From: CAYFUT01 sp964346395
Lineage (GTDB): Bacteria; Bacillota; Halanaerobiia; Halobacteroidales; Halobacteroidaceae
Direction of reading: 5' to 3'
Length of the DNA stretch: 64,000 nucleotides
NCBI GenBank assembly: GCA_964346395.1
Contig: CAYFUT010000004.1
Span: 1 to 64,000, forward strand
The notes below the pieces were generated by a model, which ran no database searches, was not told where the DNA came from, and saw nothing but the letters and a program-made list of their open reading frames with translations. Shown here one piece after another: positions 17,195-24,891 of this stretch (the first letter of the stretch is position 1; each line of letters opens with the position of its first letter). Made by a program: the position numbers and the translations under genes.

Positions 17195-17719
17195 TTATAA
17201 ATAATATCCATTCATTATTTTAGCTACATAATTGATTATTCCCCTAGCCGCCCCCTGAGTAACCTGCGGTAAAAATTGCCGAGCAAACTCCCAAGTCTGC
17301 CATTTGCCTTTGGGAGCACCGCTTTCCTGCCAGCGAAAATAACTGCCCGGATAGCCTTCAGCTTTCCGCGCCAATTGGAGTAGTTCATTTATATTATCAT
17401 AGCCTACATTATAAGCAGCTAAAACAAATTTATATCGTTCCTGAGAATCAGGAATTTCACTAAACTTATTATTTAACCAGCGAAGATATTTGCAGCCAGC
17501 CCTAATATTATCAGCCGGATTAAAAACATCTCCGGTGCCAAAGTTGGCCCAAACTTCATCAGTAATCTGCATTAGACCTTTAGCTCCTAAACTAGAGACT
17601 GTCTTAGGATTACCGTGGGATTCAACCATAATCTGCATTTTAATTAATTTCCAATTGAACCCATACTGTTCAGCATAATCCTTAATTAAATCATCATACT
17701 TATTATTATTGATTTTCAT
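17195..17719 (-). CDS. Lytic transglycosylase (SLT domain), no signal peptide
   Basis: A 174-residue protein whose residues 20-150 form a soluble lytic transglycosylase domain: catalytic Glu33 in MVESHGNP, then GAKGLMQI, GCKYLRWL and VLAAYNVGY. Such enzymes cleave the glycan strands of peptidoglycan. The start at ATG 17719 has AAGGAGG seven bases upstream; a longer frame would place that site inside codons. I see no signal peptide or membrane helix, so it may act in the mother cell/forespore, be phage-like, or be exported by another route. It is a single gene between spoIIIAA and its own terminator. Confidence 0.85.
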   Translation of the reverse strand: MKINNNKYDDLIKDYAEQYGFNWKLIKMQIMVESHGNPKTVSSLGAKGLMQITDEVWANFGTGDVFNPADNIRAGCKYLRWLNNKFSEIPDSQERYKFVLAAYNVGYDNINELLQLARKAEGYPGSYFRWQESGAPKGKWQTWEFARQFLPQVTQGAARGIINYVAKIMNGYYL

Positions 17720-17782
17720 CAGACACCTCCTTCTACTCACTAAATATTCAAATTACTGACAAACCGTTAAAATTTATAAGCA

Positions 17783-17817
17783 AAAAAAATAAGCAACCGG
17801 AATTCAAGTCCGGCTGC
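17783..17817 (-). terminator. Rho-independent terminator of the 5'-nucleotidase gene
   Basis: Minus strand GCAGCCGGA / TCCGGTTGC stem (9 bp with one G-T pair), loop 7 nt, followed by TTATTTTTTTT. Lies 25 nt after the stop codon. Confidence 0.85.
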
Positions 17818-17841
17818 CGATTACTCAAAAGCTATAATCTT

Positions 17842-19734
17842 TTATTTAATCTGATAAACTCCCATCCCGTTTTCATCAGTCTCTAAGAACTTCACTCCTT
17901 CAATATCATACTTTTTCATATAATCAGCCGCCTCTGGGTGAGAACGGAAAGTTACATCTCCTTTCACATCAACCGGCTTAATCTGCCAATTATCAGTCGG
18001 CTCTGGATTAACTGTTCCTTTAGCCTTAATATAATTTATTATCTGAGCTCGATTAGTAGCACCTGATGGAGCATAAACTGGGTCTTCCTCTACACAAGGA
18101 GGAAAGTTTCCGCCGCCACCGGCTCGATAATCATTAGTGACTACCAAAAATTCCTGATCAGCAGTCAATGGTTCTCCTTGATAAGTGGCATTTACAATTC
18201 GTTCCCCTTCCGGCTTAGTAACATCAATTTCATACTCTATTCCTTCAATGACATCATAATTATAGGCAGAAAAATCACTATTTAGTAACTGTTGAGTTTC
18301 AGAAGCTTCAGGATCAATTCGATTGAAATTCTCAGCACTTCTTTCCAGCCACTCAATAACTTGTTTCCCGTTTAATTTCATCACTCTAATCTGATTAGCG
18401 TAAATATATATATCTGTCACATCACCAATAGTAATATCGCCTTCCCAAACTTCAGTAAAGTATTCAGGATCTTCACGTCCCGCCTGGAAAGGAGCTGCCG
18501 CTGATAAAATAGGCAGGTCAGAATATTCACCTTCTGCAAATTTCTTCTCTGCCCACCACAGCTGAGCATCATTAATAATTTGCGTGACCGAAGAATCCAT
18601 TATCCGCGAAACATAAGAGGTTATATCTCGGGCTGACTCTCCTATCGGTTCTCGAACATATGCAATTGTTTCCTCATGAATATCCTTGGCTAACTTTTTG
18701 ATCTTCGGATGGGCTTCCACATTTTTATCAACTACTTTTAACTGCGGGTTAGCTGATTTAACCTCCCATTTATCTCCGCGGTTAATTAAAGTTAGGTCGA
18801 TAACTCCTAAAGCACCACCCCAAGATTTGGGCATTACTGCCGGCACGCCGTGAATAGTCCCCTCTTTATTATTAACTCCTTCTATATCTTCATAGCCGCC
18901 CGGAAAAGTACCGTGGTGGTGACCTAAAATCATAGCATCAATTCCGTCTACCTGCGCTAAATAATAAGCTGCATTTTCCCGAGCATCATACGAGTCTTTA
19001 TCTGCAGTGGAAATTCCGGTATGAGCAACAGCCACTACAATATCAGATTTTTTCTTTACCTCAGGCATATATTCTTTAGCTGCTTCAACAATATCCTCCA
19101 TCACTACATTACCCTTTAAATGGCTGCTGCCCCACCGCATAGTCTGCGGCGGTGTAAAGCCGATAACTCCTACTTTTAAAGTTTTCCCGTCCACTTCTTT
19201 TTCTACTATAGTATAAGGTTTTGTATATGGTTCATTCTCATCATCAGTTAACTTAACATTAGCCGATACCCAATCAAATTTAGCTCCCTGACGTGCTTTT
19301 TCGAAAAATTCCATCTTATAATCTTGTAATTCATGATTTCCTACTGCTACTGCTTTATAACCTACTTGATTATAAATCTCTACAATCCGCTGTGTTTCCC
19401 CTTCTTTTAACGGATCTACCCGCGCTTCTAAAGTACTAATTAAACTGCCGGAAATAATATCTCCATTGGAGAGAAGCAAAGTGTTATCTTGTTTCTCCCG
19501 CACTTCTTCAATTAAAGTATAAGTTTTAGCAAAACCAAAATCTTCTACGGCTTCATCTGCCATATAGTCATACGGCATCAGATTCTGATGCATATCAGTA
19601 GTTCCCATAATAGTCAACTGATGAGTAGTTTCTTTCGGTTCAGAGCTAAAAGCAGCTGCATTTAGTCCTATAGTTACAGTCAATAATCCTACTAAAACAA
19701 GAACCAACATGAAATTTCTTTTGGTTGTTAACAA
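17842..19734 (-). CDS. Exported 5'-nucleotidase / 2',3'-cyclic phosphodiesterase family protein
   Basis: A 630-residue metallophosphoesterase. After a signal peptide (cleavage near LNAAA) the calcineurin-like domain has the metal motifs IMGTTDMHQN, SNGDIISGS, VGNHELQ, VAVAHTGI and ILGHHHGTFPG. The C-terminal 5'-nucleotidase domain carries the substrate-binding NGKQVIEWLERSAENF and NDYRAGGGGNFP. It hydrolyses nucleotides outside the cytoplasmic membrane. The start is TTG at 19734, six bases after GGGGGG; the longer frame would read that site as codons. Single-gene unit opposite the plus-strand RNA. Confidence 0.9.
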   Translation of the reverse strand: MLTTKRNFMLVLVLVGLLTVTIGLNAAAFSSEPKETTHQLTIMGTTDMHQNLMPYDYMADEAVEDFGFAKTYTLIEEVREKQDNTLLLSNGDIISGSLISTLEARVDPLKEGETQRIVEIYNQVGYKAVAVGNHELQDYKMEFFEKARQGAKFDWVSANVKLTDDENEPYTKPYTIVEKEVDGKTLKVGVIGFTPPQTMRWGSSHLKGNVVMEDIVEAAKEYMPEVKKKSDIVVAVAHTGISTADKDSYDARENAAYYLAQVDGIDAMILGHHHGTFPGGYEDIEGVNNKEGTIHGVPAVMPKSWGGALGVIDLTLINRGDKWEVKSANPQLKVVDKNVEAHPKIKKLAKDIHEETIAYVREPIGESARDITSYVSRIMDSSVTQIINDAQLWWAEKKFAEGEYSDLPILSAAAPFQAGREDPEYFTEVWEGDITIGDVTDIYIYANQIRVMKLNGKQVIEWLERSAENFNRIDPEASETQQLLNSDFSAYNYDVIEGIEYEIDVTKPEGERIVNATYQGEPLTADQEFLVVTNDYRAGGGGNFPPCVEEDPVYAPSGATNRAQIINYIKAKGTVNPEPTDNWQIKPVDVKGDVTFRSHPEAADYMKKYDIEGVKFLETDENGMGVYQIK

Positions 19735-19809
19735 ATTAATACCCCCCACTATTTTTTAGGAGAAAGTCCAAAGAATCCTCTCTTATTCATATGAGAGATG
19801 AATTTGGGC

Positions 19810-19843
19810 AAATATTTTGTGTATTGAATATACCAAAATATTT
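19810..19843. promoter_or_regulatory. Inverted repeat between the 5'-nucleotidase gene and the plus-strand RNA
   Basis: AAATATTTTG and CAAAATATTT form a perfect 10-bp dyad with a 14-nt centre. It lies between two divergent transcripts, where a regulator could act on both. No protein can be named. Confidence 0.45.
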
Positions 19844-19865
19844 CAGTATATTTTTGTCTTGTTAA

Positions 19866-19874
19866 TGATATAAT
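19866..19874 (+). promoter_or_regulatory. Extended -10 promoter of the plus-strand RNA
   Basis: TGA-TATAAT at 19866-19874 is a perfect extended -10 element on the plus strand. No good -35 hexamer lies 17 nt upstream, which is usual for extended -10 promoters. Predicted transcription start about 19881, where the first RNA helix begins. Confidence 0.7.
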
Positions 19875-19880
19875 AATTAT

Positions 19881-20410
19881 GGTTAAGCTAGTTCTAACAA
19901 CTGAATATTTTGGAGGTTTCAGCAAGGAATAGTCCTTTGTTGTGTAAAATATTCAAGGTATCAGAACTCTTAACCTTTTAACTTTAAAAGACGTTCTTTT
20001 AAAGTTAAATTTATCGTACCAAAGATTGAAAGTTTTAATCTTTGGCATATGAAGCTCTAGTATAGGTTTATCCTATACGACAAGTATCGAAGTTGAAATA
20101 AACTCGATATCGCATCATAAAGTTCATTATCGCAGGTTCTTCGAACCTTGCTCTAGCCTAAAGAATGGGATCATAACTGTCTTTATGATCTCTAATTAAG
20201 CTAGAAGGCAGGATTGAAGTTTATCCTGCCGCTTACTGTTGATAGATGGTAATATCTATTGAAGGTTTTGAACTTTAGATGCCTAGGAATTTATTCCTAG
20301 GAGCTTCACGTAATAAGTGCTTTAAGAGGTTATAGACTTATTTACTAATTATAGTCTCTCACTTCTGACTAAATGTAAGACATCAAACGTCTTACGTCTA
20401 TTCTTATTTT
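19881..20410 (+). ncRNA. Large hairpin-rich non-coding RNA, family not recognised
   Basis: About 530 nt without an open frame but with at least eleven consecutive helices. Examples: GGTTAAG/CTTAACC (19881-19887 with 19969-19975) stacked with AGTTCT/AGAACT; GAATATTTT/AAAATATTC; a 14-bp stem 19977-19990 with 19996-20009; CCAAAGATT/AATCTTTGG; GTATAGG/CCTATAC; GGTTC/GAACC; a domain TCTAGC/GCTAGA enclosing a 10-bp stem; GGCAGGAT/ATCCTGCC; CCTAGGAA/TTCCTAGG; GAGGTTATA/TATAGTCTC; final GTAAGAC/GTCTTAC (20375-20395) followed by a U-rich tract. Three stems contain G-U pairs that become A-C mismatches on the minus strand, so the RNA is plus-strand. Loops GAAAGTTTT, TGAAGTTT recur. Not RNase P, tmRNA, 6S or SRP by motif. 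Size and form recall OLE, ROOL and GOLLD RNAs, but I cannot assign one. Confidence 0.75.
20375..20410 (+). terminator. Terminator-like 3' end of the plus-strand RNA
   Basis: Stem GTAAGAC / GTCTTAC with loop ATCAAAC, then GTCTATTCTTATTTT on the plus strand. The T-rich tract is discontinuous, so the terminator is of medium strength. Confidence 0.5.
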
Positions 20411-20454
20411 AATAAATTTATCCATTCTTTATCAACCTTGAAAACAACTTTAAA

Positions 20455-20488
20455 AACAAAAAAACCCTAGATTATTAATAATCTAGGG
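20455..20488 (-). terminator. Rho-independent terminator of the 81-residue gene
   Basis: Perfect 24-nt palindrome CCCTAGATTATT / AATAATCTAGGG followed on the minus strand by a run of seven T. It lies 12 nt after the stop codon and also blocks read-through toward the plus-strand RNA. Confidence 0.9.
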
Positions 20489-20500
20489 GGCAAAAACATA

Positions 20501-20746
20501 TTATTTCGTTTTTATTACATACTCAAATGCTTCCTCTTCTTCCTTTGCTTCATCCTGAACTCCCAGTGATTCTCTTATCTGTGAATCTATATTTGGATCT
20601 TTTAGCTCAGTTTCCTCCTTATACGATTGATTAAATTTAGTAATAAACTTCTGTAATTCTCGGTCTGCACTACTACCTGCCCGACGACAATTTTTCTTAA
20701 ATCTCTGCCAATTTTTTTCTTCACATTTGAATTCCTGTTTATCCAT
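20501..20746 (-). CDS. Small hypothetical protein
   Basis: An 81-residue hydrophilic protein I do not recognise. The N-terminal half is basic and helical (NWQRFKKNCRRAGSSADREL, FITKFNQSY) with a spacing that resembles short DNA-binding ribbon-helix-helix proteins; the C-terminal half is acidic (EAKEEEEAFEYVI). Two cysteines at residues 8 and 20. It has its own terminator and a G-rich site (GGGGGGG) upstream of ATG. It lies convergent with the plus-strand RNA; a link between them is only positional. Confidence 0.6.
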   Translation of the reverse strand: MDKQEFKCEEKNWQRFKKNCRRAGSSADRELQKFITKFNQSYKEETELKDPNIDSQIRESLGVQDEAKEEEEAFEYVIKTK

Positions 20747-20861
20747 TATTTTAGCCCCCCCAAGATACTTGTCCTGCTAAATTATAAAAATTTTTTATCC
20801 AATTTGCAACCCCTAATTTGAATTTTCCGACAGCTAAAAATAAAAGATAGCTAAATAATAT

Positions 20862-20888
20862 AAAAAAAGAGCAGCCCTTTAGCTGCTC
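20862..20888 (-). terminator. Rho-independent terminator after efp
   Basis: Stem GAGCAGC / GCTGCTC with a six-base loop, followed on the minus strand by seven T. Ten bases after the efp stop. Confidence 0.9.
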
Positions 20889-20898
20889 CTGCTTACTA

Positions 20899-21471
20899 TT
20901 AATCTGTACTAACTCGCTCTATATATTCACCACTTCTAGTATCTATTTTTAAAACATTTTCTTCTTCAATAAACATGGGAACTTCTACTTCTAACCCCGT
21001 TTCTACCGTCACCTGTTTGGTTCCTCCGGAGACTGTATTTCCTTTAACTGCTGGCGGGGCATAGGTTACTTTTAACTTCATAAACGTGGGTAAATCTAAT
21101 CCAATTGGATTCCCCTGGTACATTTTAACTTTAACTTCCGAATTTTCACTAATAAAATCATCTGCATCCCCGACTTCTTCTTTCGTCAAAGTAATCTGTT
21201 CATAATTATTCTGATCCATAAATACAAAATCTTCTCCGTTGCGATATAAAAATTGAAACGGACGAGTATCAATATGAGCCTTTTCTACTTTTTCCCCCGA
21301 GCGAAATCTTTTATTCATCGTCCGCCCCGAATCAAGGTGTTTTAGAGTAGTCTGAATGTAAGCACCGCCCTTGCCCGGCTTAGTATGTTCATAATCAACA
21401 ATTTCATATAACTCACCATCTAATTCAATTGTCAATCCTGTATTAAAATCACGCGTGGTTATCTGCGCCAC
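20899..21471 (-). CDS. efp: Translation elongation factor P
   Basis: A 190-residue protein that binds the ribosome E site and rescues stalling at polyproline. Three beta-barrel domains: KOW-like N-terminus with the modification loop KPGKGGAY (Lys34), middle domain QITLTKEEVGD, and C-terminal VEVPMFIEEENVLKIDTRSGEYIERV. Start chosen at GTG 21471, eight bases after GAGGAG; another GTG three codons earlier abuts that site. Last gene of the aroC-aroK-aroB-aroQ-peptidase-efp cluster. The enzyme that modifies the lysine is not in the window. Confidence 0.95.
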   Translation of the reverse strand: MAQITTRDFNTGLTIELDGELYEIVDYEHTKPGKGGAYIQTTLKHLDSGRTMNKRFRSGEKVEKAHIDTRPFQFLYRNGEDFVFMDQNNYEQITLTKEEVGDADDFISENSEVKVKMYQGNPIGLDLPTFMKLKVTYAPPAVKGNTVSGGTKQVTVETGLEVEVPMFIEEENVLKIDTRSGEYIERVSTD

Positions 21472-21532
21472 TAAGATCACTCCTCTTCATATTTAGATAA
21501 TTCACCACTTCATAATTATATCTTTCTAATCT

Positions 21533-22606
21533 TTAATTGTCAATCACCATTAGTTCCTTCGGTGAAGAAGTCAAAATTTCACAGCCTTCCTCTCTAATTA
21601 CTACTATATCTTCAATCCTCACTCCACCCCAGTCCGGGAGATAAACACCAGGTTCGACAGTCACTACCATACCCGGTTTCAAAACTGTATCATCTTGCCA
21701 GGAAAGTTTAGGGCCTTCGTGAATCTCTAAGCCTACACCGTGGCCTAAACCATGACCGAAATTATCGCTGTAACCGGCATCTGCAATTACATTGCGGGCT
21801 ATCTGATCAGCCGCAGAGGCTTTCATTCCCGGTTCAATATTCTCCAGGGCTTCTTTCTGAGCAGCTAATACTAACTGATAAATCTCTTTTTGCTGGGCAG
21901 TCGGCTCTCCCCCGACAATTACCGTTCTAGTCATATCGGAATGGTAGCCGTCATACACGCAGCCGATATCCATCGTTACAAATTCGCCTGCTTTAATTTC
22001 TTTATTACTAGCTACTCCGTGCGGTAAAGCTGACCGCGGCCCCGAAGCAACAATAAAATCAAATGCTTTATCACTAGCCCCAGCTTCTTTCATCGCAAAT
22101 TCTAATTTTAAACTTACATTCCGTTCTTTAAAACCCGGCTTAATCCAGTCAGCAACTTCAGCAAAAGCCTGGTCAGTAATTTCTACTGCCTGTTGAATTT
22201 TTTCTATTTCTGATTCTTCTTTCGTAAGCCGCAACTGCTTAACTAAATTTTCAGTACCTTGTAGTTCAACCTCTAACTGCTTCTGATACTGTAAATACTG
22301 ATGATATGTTTCGTGGCGGGCTTCAAACCCTAACTCTTCAATTCCCAATTCTTTCCTTAAATCAGCTAACAACTCAATCTGTTTATTTTCAAACTCTCTA
22401 ATTTCAAATTCCGGCGCTTGTTCTTTCGCCTGCTCTGTATAGCGGAAATCGGTAATTAAAATAGCCCGTTCTTGAGTTAACAACACTGAACCAGCTGTAC
22501 CAGTAAACCCAGTTAAATAACGCCGATTAGCCGGATTATTAATTAATAAAGCTTCTAATCCATTTTCGCTCATTAATTCGCGCAGATTATTTACCCTACT
22601 TAGCAT
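21533..22606 (-). CDS. Xaa-Pro aminopeptidase-like M24 peptidase
   Basis: A 357-residue cytoplasmic metallopeptidase that removes residues before proline. Residues 1-125 form the creatinase N-terminal domain; the catalytic pita-bread domain has the two metal aspartates in VTMDIGCVYDGYHSDMTRTV, the histidine in NFGHGLGHGVGLEIHEGP and the glutamates in VTVEPGVYLPDWGGVRIED. Start at ATG 22606, five bases after GAGGGGG; a longer frame adds 15 AT-rich codons. It sits between aroQ and efp, a common clostridial order. Confidence 0.92.
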   Translation of the reverse strand: MLSRVNNLRELMSENGLEALLINNPANRRYLTGFTGTAGSVLLTQERAILITDFRYTEQAKEQAPEFEIREFENKQIELLADLRKELGIEELGFEARHETYHQYLQYQKQLEVELQGTENLVKQLRLTKEESEIEKIQQAVEITDQAFAEVADWIKPGFKERNVSLKLEFAMKEAGASDKAFDFIVASGPRSALPHGVASNKEIKAGEFVTMDIGCVYDGYHSDMTRTVIVGGEPTAQQKEIYQLVLAAQKEALENIEPGMKASAADQIARNVIADAGYSDNFGHGLGHGVGLEIHEGPKLSWQDDTVLKPGMVVTVEPGVYLPDWGGVRIEDIVVIREEGCEILTSSPKELMVIDN

Positions 22607-22685
22607 AAAATCCCCCTCAAAAACAAAAATATTTTTATCACTTTTATTCATTTATGGTTATTTATCTTTTATCTTTTATCTTTTA

Positions 22686-23138
22686 TCATTCTTCATTCTC
22701 CATTCTTAATTTAATAAGTTGTATAGCCTGCTGCATAGCCAACCGATAGCTGTCAGTACCAAAGCCTGAAATTTGCCCAGTAGCTACCGGAGCAATCACT
22801 GATTTATGTCGGAATTCTTCCCGCTGATAAATATTGCTTAAATGCACTTCAATAACGGGAATTTCCACTGCTGCTAAAGCATCTCGGATAGCAATGCTGT
22901 AGTGAGTAAAAGCCCCGGGATTAATAATAATTGCCCCTACTTCCTCCCGACGAGCTGCTTGAATAACATCTATTATTTCTCCTTCGTAGTTAGACTGCAT
23001 AATTTCTACCGTTTTATTATTTTCAGCAGCAATAGCCCTAAGAGTTTGATTAATATCCTCCAAAGTCCGCTTCCCATAGACATCAGGTTCTCGCTCCCCC
23101 AATAAATTTAAGTTAGGCCCGTGAATCACCAAGATCAT
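22686..23138 (-). CDS. aroQ: 3-dehydroquinate dehydratase, type II
   Basis: A 150-residue enzyme of the shikimate pathway converting 3-dehydroquinate to 3-dehydroshikimate. Motifs: ILVIHGPNLNLLGEREPDVYG, catalytic Tyr in YG(K), INPGAFTHYSIAIRDAL, and VHLSNIYQREEFRHKSVIAP. Start chosen at ATG 23138 because it gives the family length and begins the conserved strand; the longer frame is made of dispersed repeat. The C-terminal codons (RMENEE) are encoded by the AATG-rich repeat. Confidence 0.94.
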   Translation of the reverse strand: MILVIHGPNLNLLGEREPDVYGKRTLEDINQTLRAIAAENNKTVEIMQSNYEGEIIDVIQAARREEVGAIIINPGAFTHYSIAIRDALAAVEIPVIEVHLSNIYQREEFRHKSVIAPVATGQISGFGTDSYRLAMQQAIQLIKLRMENEE

Positions 23139-23182
23139 TCCATTCATTCCCCCTTTTTTATTTGCCGTTATTATTTCTTGTT

Positions 23183-23225
23183 TTCCATTTTCCATTTATC
23201 ATTCTTATTCTCCATTCTTCATTTC
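23183..23225 (-). repeat. AATG-rich dispersed repeat between aroB and aroQ
   Basis: Minus strand: GAAATGAAGAATGGAGAATA, then AGAATGATAAATGGAAAATG and on. It encodes the last aroB residues (KNGE) and fills the aroB-aroQ spacer. Confidence 0.7.
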
Positions 23226-24282
23226 TTTTAAAACTTCCCGAACTATTTCTTCCGGCACTTCCGAAGTAATAAATACCTCTCCAATCGCTTCCAGTAAGAT
23301 AAATCGAACTACACCATCCTGCACTTTTTTATCCTGTTTTAGCTTGCTTATAATTTCTTCTATGTCTAAACCACTATACGCAGTCGGCAGGCCAAAACTA
23401 GCAAGTACTTTTTGATGCTTAGTTACTTCCTGCGAAGAAAGATAACCCAACTTATGGGCCAACTTCGCTGCTGCTACCATGCCTACGGCCACTGCTTCTC
23501 CATGGCGGTAATACTGATACTCAGTTACGGCTTCTAAGGCATGACCAATAGTATGCCCGTAATTCAAAATTGCTCTGATTCCTTCTTCATATTCATCCTC
23601 ATTAACCACATCTGCTTTTATCTCACAGGATCGCTTAATAGCTTTAATCACTGGCTCCGGCTCCAAAGCAAGAATTTCTTGATTATATTCAGCCAGAAAA
23701 TTAAAAAACTCTCTATCCCGAATCAGGCCGTGCTTAATTACCTCTGCCAGCCCTGCTTTCAATTCCCGTTCTTCTAGAGTAGTTAACACCTCAGGGTCAG
23801 CCACTACTAACTTGGGTTGGTAAAAATCCCCAATTAAATTTTTCCCGTGCGGATGATTAACGGCTACTTTGCCGCCTACACTGCTGTCTACCTGCGCCAG
23901 GATAGTAGTCGGCACCTGAATAAAATTAATCCCCCGCATAAAACTAGCCGCAATAAAGCCGGCTATATCGCCGACTACTCCGCCGCCTAAAGCTACAATC
24001 GAGGAAGTTCGATCTAAGTTGGCCCGCACAGCATGGTCATATAAATCTTTAGCTGTCGGAAGCGATTTATATTGTTCTCCGTCAGGAATTACTGCTTTAT
24101 TGACTTCAAATCCAGCTTCCGCAATTGCTGTTTCTGCCTTTTCCCCATACAAACTATCTACCAGCGGATTAGTGATAATTAATACCTTGGAACCTATCTC
24201 CAGTTCTTGCATATAAGTACCCAGGTTAGCTAAAATTCCCGCTCCAATCTTAATCTCATAGCTCCGCTCTCCTAAATCAATC
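23205..24282 (-). CDS. aroB: 3-dehydroquinate synthase (N-terminus lost in assembly gap)
   Basis: Converts DAHP to 3-dehydroquinate with NAD and a divalent metal. The visible frame continues upstream of Met at 24212 into the gap with the normal AroB N-terminal strand (LGERSYEIKIGAGIL), so the real start lies in or beyond the N run and only a few residues are missing. Motifs: IPDGEQYKS, ALGGGVVGDIAGFIAASFMRG, VDSSVGGKVAVNHPHGKNLIG, LNYGHTIGHALE (metal His) and HGEAVAVGM (metal His). Follows aroK and precedes aroQ. Confidence 0.93.
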
Positions 24283-24382
24283 NNNNNNNNNNNNNNNNNN
24301 NNNNNNNNNNNNNNNNNNNNNNNNNNNNNNNNNNNNNNNNNNNNNNNNNNNNNNNNNNNNNNNNNNNNNNNNNNNNNNNNNN
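24283..24382. other. Assembly gap (100 N) between aroB and aroK
   Basis: Run of exactly 100 N hiding the aroK stop, the spacer and the aroB start. Both genes are otherwise normal, so little sequence is likely missing. Confidence 0.99.
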
Positions 24383-24891
24383 CCTTGATTTTTTTCTACT
24401 ATTTGCTTTTTGATTTTTTGGGTTACTTCCTCAACGGTTAAATTCGTCGTATCAAGCTGATAAGGAGTACAGTCATAAGCAGCTGACCGTTGGGATAACA
24501 ACTGCTTTATTTTATCTAACGGATCAGCTACTTCTAACAGCGGCCGGTGTTCATCATCTTTAGTCCGCCGCCAAATTTCCTCCGGCTCAGCAGTTAATAA
24601 AATTACTATTCCACCCTGTTTCAGGTTAGCTATATTTTCTTCGCGCAATACTACTCCTCCGCCGGTAGCAATTACCTGCTTATCCTGCTGACTTACTTCC
24701 CGTGTAACTTCTGTTTCCAGATCCCGAAAATATTCTTCTCCCTCATCAGCAAAAATAAATGAAATTTCTCGTTCGTCTTTCTCCACAATTTTTTGATCCA
24801 CATCAACAAATTGATAGTCTAATTTATCAGCTAGTTTCCGACCCACACTAGTTTTCCCCGTTCCCATAAAACCAATCAGTGCAATATTCAT
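24383..24891 (-). CDS. aroK: Shikimate kinase (C-terminus lost in assembly gap)
   Basis: About 169 residues visible of a normal 165-175-residue P-loop kinase that phosphorylates shikimate. Walker A GFMGTGKTSVG at residues 8-18, shikimate-binding DVDQKIVE, the EEYFRDLE helix, Walker B-like IATGGGVVLRE, and the LID region with HRPLL. Its ATG overlaps the aroC stop by 4 nt, so the two are translationally coupled. Confidence 0.94.

Noticed and set aside
19881..20410. RNase P, tmRNA, 6S RNA or group II intron
   Set aside because: The diagnostic motifs of these RNAs are not seen: no RNase P core, no tmRNA tRNA-like ends, too long for 6S, and no intron-encoded protein or domain V.
19881..20410. The structured RNA read on the minus strand
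   Set aside because: A TTGATA / TAAAAT pair exists near 20440-20420 on the minus strand, but three helices lose pairs there and no T-run terminator follows at the left end.
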